Part shown: one piece after another, positions 51,892 to 60,473 of the stretch | How the letters are laid out: every line of letters begins with the position of its first letter | How positions within the stretch are numbered: the stretch's first letter is position 1 | Assembly: GCA_003116975.1 (NCBI GenBank) | Contig: BGKB01000195.1 | Coordinates: 1 to 64,000 of the forward strand | DNA: 64,000 bases | Direction: 5' to 3' | Source: Aurantiochytrium sp. KH105 | Lineage: Eukaryota; Sar; Bigyra; Thraustochytrida; Thraustochytriidae | Position numbers and translations under genes: made by a program | The notes under the pieces: generated by a model | Database searches by the model: none | What the model was told of the DNA's origin: nothing | Seen by the model: the letters and a program-made list of their open reading frames with translations, nothing else

Positions 51892-54030
51892 CTAATTGAC
51901 CTCTTCCTCAAAACGAGTGAGCTGCTTGATAAAGCCGCGATTGGGCTTAATGATCGGGCGATTGCGTTTGACAATGTTGTAGGCGTCTGCAAAGGACAGG
52001 CGACGCGACTGCATGAGAAAGGCAATGACGATGGTCGCAGACCGCGAAATTCCGCGCTGGCAATGCACAAAGACAGTATGACCTTCTGCGCGAGCGTGAG
52101 CGATCTTTTCGCATGCCTCCGCAAAGTGGGCGTGCAGATCCGAGGTCTCATGATCCTTGACCGAGATGCGAAGGTAGTCAAAATGCCCAGGATAAAAGTC
52201 TTTGATCTCCTTGGTCACATTGATGATGGTGGTGACACCGATATTCTGCAGCGTTCCAAAGTCAGACGCATTGTACTCGGTGCCCAGGTAAAGACCTGCA
52301 ATGATGCGGGAAGGAGGTTCCTGCTGACCATACATGAGGATAATCTTCTCGTCAATGAAAGACTTTTTGAAGTTGGACATGAGCTTGGGCCCGAACTTGG
52401 CTTCCAAGCGCGTAATGACGTCTTGCGTGGTGAGATCGTCGAGGTTGAGCGTGGTCTGAATGATGGTACGGATTTCGGCGGTGATCTCCTGCTCGGCCTC
52501 GAGTCGCGAATTGAGAGAAAGGCGGCAGCGCGAGTCCTCGCGGGCCCGACTCGATACGGAAGCGGCATCTGCGTCGGCGGCCACCGAAGAAAAGTTGGGC
52601 AAGTCTGTATGCACAGACACGCTTGTCGCATCGTCCGTGTCTTCATCGTCGTCGGAGAGATGCCCTTGCGCGAGGTGGTCGAGATGACCGTCAACCTCGT
52701 GAGCTTGATTCCGGGCAAGATTCACCGGCGGCATCAAGATGGCGTCGGCAATGTCGAGACCGGAGCTTCCGTCGATATCGACATGCTCGAAAACGTCGTC
52801 GCCAATGTCATCTTCATCGTTGTCATCATCGACATCGTCCTGCGCGACCCCGTCATTTCCATTGGCCTCCTTGGATATTCCGGCGGCCTCCTCGCCGTCG
52901 GCGTCGGCATCCTTTAAGTGACGCGAAGAAGGCGCCTCCAAACCAGGGGGCATAGCACTAGGCAAAAGGTCTTGCAGGTAAATTTCGATCCATTTGTGCG
53001 AGGGCCCTTGAGGAAAGTAGTTGTTCGCTTTGGCGATGGATCGCGCTCGCGTTAGCGATACGACCAGGCGCCACATGCTGCGGATGGATACGGTCCCGAT
53101 TCTCATCGAGTCACCCGCTGAGGCAAGGCGGACGAGGCCTCGGCCCTTGAGTGAAATGCGCAAGTCTGACCAAATCGGGAAGATTTTGACAATCGCGAGG
53201 CTGACGCTCGAGTGCGGCGCCTTGGCGATGGAGTCGCCGACGTAGGAGCCTGCATCACGAAGTACGCTCGTTCTTGGTGGCTTAAAGGTGCCGGCAACTT
53301 GTCCCGCCTCATTGACAGCCTCGCCGTCCTCCTCATCTTCATCTTTATTCTGCTCTCCCACCAGCCTCCCAGGGCGACCCTTTGCGCTCCTTGAGCCACT
53401 CCTTTTCCAGGAGAGACGCTTGAGCGACTTGGTTTTGCGCATGATCGTGCCATTCGGACCGACGCCATCCTTCGATCGGTTGACGTGCGCTCGCAACACA
53501 AAGATGGCGTCCTCCTCGACGCCGGTGTGCGTCCGGTTCGAGATGAGAGCAATGAAATAATCTCTTCGCTGGCGTTTTTTCCCGCTCTCGAGAATGTTGG
53601 GAAGGCTATTTGCGCGGCGGATGAATGAGGCCCCGGCTTGCGCAAATGCGGACGCCGAGACGGTCTTGCCGTGGGCCGCCTCGTTTGCGCCGGCTTTACG
53701 TCGCGGACTTGCGTTTGTGTTGGCGAGATCGAGAGCTGTGATGAGCCTACAAATGTCCGTGGGCAAAAGCACGTCCATGAGCGCCTGAAGGACCTCGCGC
53801 AGGTACGGATCGACGGTATCCTTTTTGGCGCGCGCCGTCGTCCCCCTCGCCATTGGGTTCATGGTCGCGCGGCTGGGCCCTGGCTCGCCGACGTCGGGCC
53901 CAGCATTATCCTCGGACTCGGCCACATGTTTCGAAGCGACAAAGCTGTGCGTAATGAGCGCATTGCGGACGCGGACGACGTCGACGCCGCGCAAGGTCTC
54001 GCGCACCTCCTGCATCGTCTCGCGCGTCAT
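51892..54030 (-). CDS. SSH: Slingshot-type protein phosphatase (cofilin phosphatase) with SSH-N and DEK_C
   Basis: A 712-residue dual-specificity phosphatase in the Slingshot family, which dephosphorylates and activates ADF/cofilin. All family parts can be seen in order. An SSH-N region at about 60-380 contains ALMDVLLPTDICRLITALDL, an IFPIWSDLRISLKG segment and ANNYFPQGPSHKWIEIYL (compare HNYYPG-LTW in animals). A DEK_C motif near 545-595 (LTTQDVITRLEAKFG) precedes the catalytic domain. The catalytic domain begins PSRIIAGLYLGTEYNASDF, with the active site VHCQRGISRS near 655: the nucleophile Cys, the Arg of HCx5R, and GxSRS. An acidic disordered linker lies near 400-440. No actin-binding LKR tail remains after the domain. 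The ATG at 54030 is the first in-frame start. Confidence 0.9.
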   Translation of the reverse strand: MTRETMQEVRETLRGVDVVRVRNALITHSFVASKHVAESEDNAGPDVGEPGPSRATMNPMARGTTARAKKDTVDPYLREVLQALMDVLLPTDICRLITALDLANTNASPRRKAGANEAAHGKTVSASAFAQAGASFIRRANSLPNILESGKKRQRRDYFIALISNRTHTGVEEDAIFVLRAHVNRSKDGVGPNGTIMRKTKSLKRLSWKRSGSRSAKGRPGRLVGEQNKDEDEEDGEAVNEAGQVAGTFKPPRTSVLRDAGSYVGDSIAKAPHSSVSLAIVKIFPIWSDLRISLKGRGLVRLASAGDSMRIGTVSIRSMWRLVVSLTRARSIAKANNYFPQGPSHKWIEIYLQDLLPSAMPPGLEAPSSRHLKDADADGEEAAGISKEANGNDGVAQDDVDDDNDEDDIGDDVFEHVDIDGSSGLDIADAILMPPVNLARNQAHEVDGHLDHLAQGHLSDDDEDTDDATSVSVHTDLPNFSSVAADADAASVSSRAREDSRCRLSLNSRLEAEQEITAEIRTIIQTTLNLDDLTTQDVITRLEAKFGPKLMSNFKKSFIDEKIILMYGQQEPPSRIIAGLYLGTEYNASDFGTLQNIGVTTIINVTKEIKDFYPGHFDYLRISVKDHETSDLHAHFAEACEKIAHARAEGHTVFVHCQRGISRSATIVIAFLMQSRRLSFADAYNIVKRNRPIIKPNRGFIKQLTRFEEEVN

Positions 54031-55668
54031 CTTCGCGCCGTGCCGCTGCTCGCTCGCTCGCTCTGCAGGTCTGCCTTCCCGTCTCGCCTCCTCCCCACGT
54101 GCGCTCCCGAGGGCACGCAGGCGTCAAGCAGCACGCGGGCTGGCGTCGCGCTCGCAGGCCGCGGTGTGCTCGAAGGGCCGTCAATCTGGCGCCGTCTTCG
54201 CGCGTCCGCCTGAGCTCGCTCGCCTCGCTCCACTCCGCCTGCCTCGCGCGGCGGCGAGTCTGCTGGCCTCTGTCGGGTCTGCAGCTGCAGCTGCCGCGCG
54301 CCCGCGCCCTGCTTCCCGCTCCCGAACCCGCGCGCGGTGAAGGTATGGTATGCTATGCTCTGCGCGAGTAAAGTCTTCTGCTCTGCAAGGCGCGCGCGCA
54401 CCTTCTTCTCCGGCTTGACGGGGTCCAGCAGCAGCAGCAGCAGCAGCTGCAGCTGCACGAGCACTGGCGGCCCGCTGTGACGAGAACGGCGATCGACGCG
54501 GGGCGAAGGGGCCGGGGGCGGGGGCGCGCGCGGACGCCGACCGGCCTCGGCTGGCGCTGCTCGCGTCGCGCTGCGCGCGCGGCTGCGAACCGCGAGGCAG
54601 CGCGACGCGCGGCGCGTGCACCGCGGTACCGTGCACGGTAACCCGCCGGGCGCGTGTGTGTGCACGTGTGTGTGCGCGCGTGCGAGTGAGTGCACGTGCC
54701 GCGGCGAATTGGGGGCGCGGGGGACACTTGAATACGGACGAATGAAAGAGGGAGAGGGTGCACGGCGGCGCGCACGCAGGCTCGCAGCCTCTTCGCTGCT
54801 GCTGCAGCGTGCAGGGGGAAGAGAAGGGGGGGGGGAGGGGAGGGGGTGGTGAAGAGCTTGTGCAAGGCGCAATGCATCTACGCGCGTTGCACCCGGCAAC
54901 CCGCGATGCGAAGCATGCAGGCCACAAGCACAATCTTCGTTTTTGTGTGGAGGTTGAAGCCGCTTGTGTACTATGACTAGTATACGAAAAAGGTGTGTAC
55001 AAAATGAGGACCCCGAAGAGAGGTCCGCGCATTGGCAGAACGGTGTGTACCACTTGTCTTCCACAATATCCCCTCTTACATTCTCCGAATTACAATTATG
55101 ATATTGTGCGGGTAATCTTTGGAGGGTACATAGTGTAAGAGATATTGCCGAAGGGACTGTCCCCCTCGGAAGGCCGGGCGTCCCACCTTACTTGGGACGA
55201 AACGATGAGCACGACAAGCAATCGCGGCCGCGCAAATTAAGGTGTGCGCGCGGGAACGGGCAAGGGGGGCGGTGCGCGGTCTGCGGCGGCGCAAGTGCGG
55301 AATGGCGGCCGCGCAAGTGCGGAATGGCGGCGGCGCAAGTGCGGAATGCGCGCGCCCTAGTGGTGTGGTCTACCGCGGCAAGGGAGGAAGGCAGGCGAGG
55401 GAGAGAGGGCGCGAGCACGCAAGCACGTTCGAGGCCGAGACGCCGGGACCGAGCGCGAGCGCGAGCGGGCGGGCGGGCGCGGCGCGGGCGGCGCGAGCGC
55501 GGCGCGGAGAGAGGGCCGGGGACGCGGGCAGAGCCCCTCGCGGCGCGAACGCCGGCCGAGAGGCGGCAGCGGCCTCCCGCGGAGGCGGCCGACCGGCGCG
55601 CGGCGCGTGGCTCGTAGACGCATAGTACCGCACATACTGCGCATACCATACTGCAAACCCGACGACGA

Positions 55669-55703
<35 letters not shown>

Positions 55704-55904
55704 AGGGCGACAACCAGGGCCAGGGCGAGGAGCTGATCTCGCGGGACCGCGCGGCGAGGTCGCGGAGCGCGAGAAGTCCGGAAGAGGTCGCGGAGCGCGA
55801 GCGCGGTCTGCAGATCGGCGCAGGCGAGCGGCCAGCGGGTGAGCGGGTGAGCGAGAAAGGCGCGCGACCAAGCCAAGCGCAAGCGAGAACAAGAAGCGAG
55901 CGAG
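54031..55904. other. Divergent intergenic region, GC-rich
   Basis: 1.9 kb between Slingshot (minus) and the acidic-protein gene (plus). It contains (AGC)n at about 54428-54450, GT-rich repeats at about 54650-54695, a three-copy 22-bp repeat at 55289-55348 and (GACGGC)n at about 55660-55703. Long, mutually overlapping Arg/Ala frames on both strands have no domains. No gene recognised. Confidence 0.55.
55289..55348. repeat. Three tandem copies of a 22-bp unit
   Basis: GCGCAAGTGCGGAATG recurs at 55289, 55311 and 55333, separated by GCGGCC or GCGGCG. The spacing of exactly 22 bp (about two helical turns) and the position upstream of a gene make clustered protein-binding sites possible. Confidence 0.75.
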
Positions 55905-56696
55905 ATGGAGGTGGCACTCGTGTCCGGGCTCGGGTTCACCTTTGCCAGGGAGCAGACGCTCGGCCACGACGGCACGGGCGACTTCGATGAGGCCTTCTTG
56001 ATGCAGCTCGAACCGGCGGCCAAGGTCATGGGGCTAAGGTCCGCCAGTGGAGGCTTCAAGCGCAGGGCCGAGGCGGCCTCGCCCTTGAACGGGCGGTACG
56101 CCAGCGGAACCGAGAGAAAGCGTGCGCGCGTACCCGCCTGCGAGCCGCTCGCGCTCTCCGATGCGCTCCAGCAGTTGGCGCTCTCCCCAGCGCTCCTCGA
56201 CTTTGTCATGGACGTTCTCAACGCCGGTGATGCGGCCCTTCCGGAGGGCACCGCGTTCTCGGAGGGCACCACGCACGGTGACATGGATGACGATGACGAC
56301 GACGAGGACGACGACGAGGAAGTTGAAGTTCAGGCGTTTGGTGAATTGAGCAGCGACGGCTACTCAGAGGCTTCTGGTGATATTGGCGACAGCGACAGCG
56401 AGCATGACGGCGAGCTTGTATTCGTTCACTTTGGAGAAACCGACGATCACTTTGCTCGACTTGGACGGTGTACGGGCGATCGTATCACCTTTGGCAACCC
56501 AAATACTAATGACGACGACGAGGAAGAGAGCAAGAATAATTGCAACAAAAGTGACGACCTTTGCGACGCGAGCGACGCTGGGTGTAGCTGCTCCTCGGAG
56601 TCGTTGCGCTCTTTCCCGGCAAATGACTTTCAGTCGCCTTCAAGTCCGCCCGCATCCTCGGTCGCGGGCGTCTCGTTGACTTCGTGCAGCTTGTGA
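55905..56696 (+). CDS. Acidic protein of unknown function
   Basis: A 263-residue frame beginning MEVALVSGLGFTFAREQTL. A basic cluster (FKRRAEAAS, then ERKRARVPA) is near residues 47-75 and could serve as a nuclear-localisation signal. The helix-like LALSDALQQLALSPALLDFVMDVLN lies at 83-107, followed by a pure Asp/Glu run near 125-143 and further Asp/Ser-rich sequence. The tail is Cys/Ser/Pro-rich. No catalytic motif or known domain is recognised. Composition suggests a nuclear regulator or chaperone-like acidic protein, but that is guesswork. A GC-rich, repeat-bearing promoter region lies upstream, and no ATG-led frame of comparable quality competes on the other strand. Confidence 0.6.
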   Translation: MEVALVSGLGFTFAREQTLGHDGTGDFDEAFLMQLEPAAKVMGLRSASGGFKRRAEAASPLNGRYASGTERKRARVPACEPLALSDALQQLALSPALLDFVMDVLNAGDAALPEGTAFSEGTTHGDMDDDDDDEDDDEEVEVQAFGELSSDGYSEASGDIGDSDSEHDGELVFVHFGETDDHFARLGRCTGDRITFGNPNTNDDDEEESKNNCNKSDDLCDASDAGCSCSSESLRSFPANDFQSPSSPPASSVAGVSLTSCSL

Positions 56697-57019
56697 CATC
56701 GCATTCTCGGCATTCAGCCCGTTCGCCCCTTTTTATTGAATTGATCACACCGCATGTAGGCTATCGTGCTTGGCGGCGCGAAGCGACTTTCTCGGTCTCC
56801 TTTGGCCATCTCCTGTGTCTGGTTTCGTTTATGCATACACATATCTCGCCGACACGCCTCTGCAAACATACCTAGAGCTCGAGCCCGTAAAAGTAATACA
56901 CATACCATACCACCAGTCAACGTTTTCTTTTTTCGTAAACATCAATCTAGGCCTACTTGTGGTTGGTTGGTTGCTGGCCATGCTGGGGAAGAAGCCGTCA
57001 GTCAGTCAGTCAGTCAGAC

Positions 57020-57054
<35 letters not shown>

Positions 57055-57519
57055 TAGCCCATCAACCATCAGTGCATCCAGCATCGCCCTTCTTGTCCTT
57101 GCTCGTCCGTGACCTAGTCAGCCTCCAACGAACGAACTAACTTTGCCATCCATGTGGTAAGATACGCTTCAAGTTTTTATAGGACGTTGGTTGGCGTCCG
57201 CGCGGCCGCTTCCGTCGCGGCAATTTCCCCGCAGCCTTCGTTCGTCTTGCAGGAATATTCACGTAGTATGTGGAGGAGAAGCACACAACATGACTCGGGC
57301 AAGTTGGCGGGACGCGTCCCCACGAGCGGACAGAACGACAGATAAATAGTATCCTGGGTCCAGGGTCCGTCGGCGCAAAGACTAAACAGCCAGACTACCT
57401 TGCGACGGCGAGCTTGCAGCGGCGCGAAGAAACTTTGCCTGGCTGGGAACCAGAAAAGCCGCAAGAAGAGCGTGCGGGACAGAGCTCAAGCCTTGTCAAG
57501 GGTCAAGTCACAAGGCACG
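56697..57519. other. Intergenic with (CAGT)n/(ACAG)n array
   Basis: 823 bp between two plus-strand genes, containing the array at 56998-57056. No gene recognised. Confidence 0.6.
56998..57056. repeat. (CAGT)n grading into (ACAG)n
   Basis: Five to six CAGT units are followed by about nine ACAG/ATAG units. The two blocks differ by one base per unit, so the array has probably diverged from one parent repeat. Confidence 0.88.
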
Positions 57520-58038
57520 ATGGTAGACTTCGCCTCGCCGCGCTGGGAGAGCATCAACGCCATCACGTTCGCGACCACGGACATGGCGGCCTCGGTCAAG
57601 TTCTACGAGAGCTTGGGACTTGAGCTGACGTACGGAAACAAGAGCGCGCCGTTCTCCACGCTGGGTCTCGGCGGCGCGGATAACACACTGCACGTGAACC
57701 TGTTCAAGGTTGAGGAAACCTTTGATGCCAAATCCTGGGGACGGGTAATTATCTATGTCTCGGACGTGGACGCCATGTACAAGCAGGTCTGTGCGGCGGG
57801 CTACACGCCCGAGGCTGAGCCGGCGGACGCCGTCTGGGGTGAGCGCTACTTTCAGATTCGCGATCCCATCGGTCACGAGCTCTCATTTGCGAAAAAGATC
57901 CCTGGACACAAGTTTTGGAAACGTCCAAAGATTGCTCCGCGCTTTGACGCTGAAGCTGCAGCCCAAGGCCGTCGCACCGCGGTTGCAGCTGCTGCCGTTG
58001 TGTGTGGCTTTCTCTTTTGGCAAGCAAGCCGCACCTGA
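57520..58038 (+). CDS. VOC (glyoxalase-fold) protein with C-terminal membrane anchor
   Basis: A 172-residue protein. Residues ~12-135 form a vicinal-oxygen-chelate domain with two beta-alpha-beta-beta-beta modules: NAITFATTDMAASVKFYESLGL opens the first and GRVIIYVSDVDAMYKQVCAAGY opens the second. RDPIGHELSFA is the end of module two; its Glu is a common VOC metal ligand. The family includes glyoxalase I, extradiol dioxygenases and resistance proteins; sequence here does not decide between them. The last ~20 residues, TAVAAAAVVCGFLFWQ followed by Ala-Ser-Arg-Thr, form a single hydrophobic helix with a basic approach, so the protein is probably tail-anchored in the ER or mitochondrial outer membrane. 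That is unusual for a VOC enzyme. The start at 57520 is the first ATG in frame with the domain. Confidence 0.82.
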   Translation: MVDFASPRWESINAITFATTDMAASVKFYESLGLELTYGNKSAPFSTLGLGGADNTLHVNLFKVEETFDAKSWGRVIIYVSDVDAMYKQVCAAGYTPEAEPADAVWGERYFQIRDPIGHELSFAKKIPGHKFWKRPKIAPRFDAEAAAQGRRTAVAAAAVVCGFLFWQASRT

Positions 58039-58211
58039 CTGGAATTATATCTTTCGTGACAATGGTGCATTTTTTAAAATTTCAATTCAACCTTGACTTT
58101 TTTGGGTTTGTTCGTTATTTCTTGAAAGAATAAAGGTTTTCGCAAGAAGATGAAGACATGTAGAGAAAAAGAGTCTAGAGCAGGTTTACAATCATGATCC
58201 TTTGTTTACTA

Positions 58212-58841
58212 TCAGTGAACGATGCGGTACGTGACGTAGCGGCCGGCAGTCTCACTGGAGCGAATGATCTTGACGACTTGGCCTCGCTTCAAACCAAAGT
58301 AGCGGGTAATGGGATCCGTCGTGTACATGCGCGGAAGCTGCGAGTCCTTGAGATTGTATCGCACCAGCAGCTGGCGCTTCTCGTCCTGGGAGAGTACCTC
58401 GTGCTTGGGGACGAGCTCGTGCTCCGTGATATCCACGAGCAGCTCAGACTCCTTGAAGACTTCGATATAAAATAAAGGTGCCGCCTCGGCCAGAGCCTTC
58501 CTCGCAAACGGGGAAATGTCCTTCTCCACCACGAGAATGGCGCGTCGGACCTCCTGCGTCTGCATTTGGTCCGCATACGTCGCCATGCTCTTGACGTCAA
58601 CCTTTTCTTCATCGGGGAAGAACACAAAGATGCGTTCGTTGGGGTCGTCCCGTTTCGCTGTCATCATCATCAGCTTCTTCTTGTCTACAGGGTATCCAAA
58701 GCTGTTCTTGAACTCATCGAACGAGGTCTCGTCGTTGCTCACGAGGTATTTGCGGTTATTCAGCATTTTCTGCACCGTCTCGCGCGCGCGGAACAGCCTG
58801 AACGCGCGCTTGTGTTGGGGGTCTGCCTCCTCGTCCATCAT
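58212..58841 (-). CDS. RPB5: RNA polymerase I/II/III shared subunit RPB5 (RPABC1)
   Basis: A 209-residue protein, the length of RPB5 in other eukaryotes (about 205-215). RPB5 is part of the lower jaw of all three nuclear RNA polymerases and touches downstream DNA. The C-terminal assembly domain, homologous to archaeal RpoH, is highly conserved: ELLVDITEHELVPKH, LPRMYTTDPITRYFGLKRG and VVKIIRSSETAGRYVTYRIV at the end. The N-terminal jaw domain is recognisable by RLFRARETVQKMLNNRKYLV and by the mid-domain IFVFFPDEEKV. I chose the first of two adjacent ATGs (MMDEEADP); the frame extends upstream into a basic GC-rich sequence that is not RPB5-like. Confidence 0.95.
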   Translation of the reverse strand: MMDEEADPQHKRAFRLFRARETVQKMLNNRKYLVSNDETSFDEFKNSFGYPVDKKKLMMMTAKRDDPNERIFVFFPDEEKVDVKSMATYADQMQTQEVRRAILVVEKDISPFARKALAEAAPLFYIEVFKESELLVDITEHELVPKHEVLSQDEKRQLLVRYNLKDSQLPRMYTTDPITRYFGLKRGQVVKIIRSSETAGRYVTYRIVH

Positions 58842-60473
58842 CTTGCCGCCTCGCTCGCTCCTGGCGGTGCTCGCGCCTCGCGACGGGTCGCCGGGCCCTC
58901 CGGCGTCGCGTCCAACGAGCGGCTGCGGTGATCTCGCGCCCTCGGCGAGGCTTTCTGCGCCGCGGCTGGCCGCGCGGGGCTTTTGGCGCTCTGCGTGCTT
59001 TGCGCGGGACCTCTTGCTCGCGCCGCCGTAGCCTTCGGCCGCAAGCCGCTCCGCGCACGTGCGCACGAGCCCCTCGTCCCACGCGTGAGCTCTCGCGAAG
59101 GGCTCTGCTCTCCCGAGCGATGGCTCCCCCGCGTTTCGCCGACGTGGGGGGTATCACAGAGTTTGGGCTGGCATGGAGACTGGAGTAACGCGTGTTGTCA
59201 CCTCTGTCGGTAAAACATGGGTGGCTGTCGTCCCCCCTTCATCGGGGAAACATCTTTGACGATGACTTTGGGATGGTCATGGTGATGGTGGTGGTGACGA
59301 GGATGGGGATGGTCATGGTGGGGATGGTGATGGAAATGAGCACATTGCTGACCTCCTCGGTATCAAGATTTATACGAGAAGCATGGGGTTGCAGCCAGTC
59401 TGAGCATATGAGGTTGCACGCACGCAGTGCTTTCGGGGTCTGCTCCGTCCATCCTTTCGTTCATCTGCCTCGCTTGGCTTCCCATCATCAGAGTCACCCA
59501 CTATCTTGGCCGCTCAGCAACACAACGTCTCGTCCTCGGCATGATTTCGCGCCGTCGATTCGGTCCACGATGCAGCCCTGCCCCCATCACAGACAGCTCC
59601 ACTCGTCGCCGCCTGCCCCTGCCAGAAACATGCCGCACGTGTGCACAAGCAATCGAGCTCCTGCAGCAATCGGGCTAGGTGGCACTTCTCGGCACGGCAG
59701 CTGTCTCCTACAGGTAAGGTGCACCGTGCGTCACGCCGCCGCCCGCCTTGGGGCCCTCGGCTCGCCTCATCCGCTGGCAGGTGACCTCCTGGCGGCAGCG
59801 GTGGGCTCGCTGCCCTCCCTGGCAGCCGACTTCGCTCCGGAGGCGAGTGCTGGCGGTGTGCGGAGCGGCGCCGCGGCAGGCAGGCAGGCAGTCTGAATCT
59901 GCGGCCAATGTTGTCGCCCTCCGCGTCGCCGACCAGCACGAGCAGCAACACGAGCACCTGCGCCAGCAAGTGCGACTTCGGAGTTTGGTCCACTTGCCGC
60001 TGCCTTTGGCCGCCTTTCCGCCGCCCTTGCTCACTTCACTGGCAGAGCGCTTGTCGGCCAACTGTTAGTTGCTGCTAGTAATAAGGCGGCGAGGAAGGGG
60101 TGTGCGCGCACGCGCTGCGGCGGTGTTGACTGAGCCTACTTTGTTAGCACGGCACGCACGCACGCATGCACGCACGCACGCACGCACGCTCGATCAGGGC
60201 GGGTGGCCGGGCGAGCCGCGGGCAGACGCGCAGCTGCAGCACGAGAGAGGACTCCGGCGGTCGCGGTCGCGGTCGGCGGCGCCCGCCTGCGCGAGGACTG
60301 CGAGCGAAGCCGTACTTTTTCTTGGCCTCGGTCTTAGGCTGCTTTCGTAGCCTGCTTCTTCTTCTTGGCCTTCTTGACCGCGTCGGAGCCGTGAGCGGGC
60401 GAGCAGCTCAGGCGAGCAGAACGAGAGCGAGGGCGTCACGCGCGGCGTGCGAGGACAAAGGAGCGCGGACACG
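58842..60473. other. Divergent intergenic region with GATGGT and CACG repeats
   Basis: 1.6 kb between RPB5 (minus) and the PH/COSTARS gene (plus). It contains an imperfect GATGGT-type repeat at about 59272-59340, (GGCA)n at about 59877-59890 and (CACG)n at 60152-60189. Open frames are short, overlapping and without domains. No gene recognised. Confidence 0.55.
60152..60189. repeat. (CACG)n microsatellite
   Basis: About nine CACG units with one CATG interruption. Confidence 0.85.
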
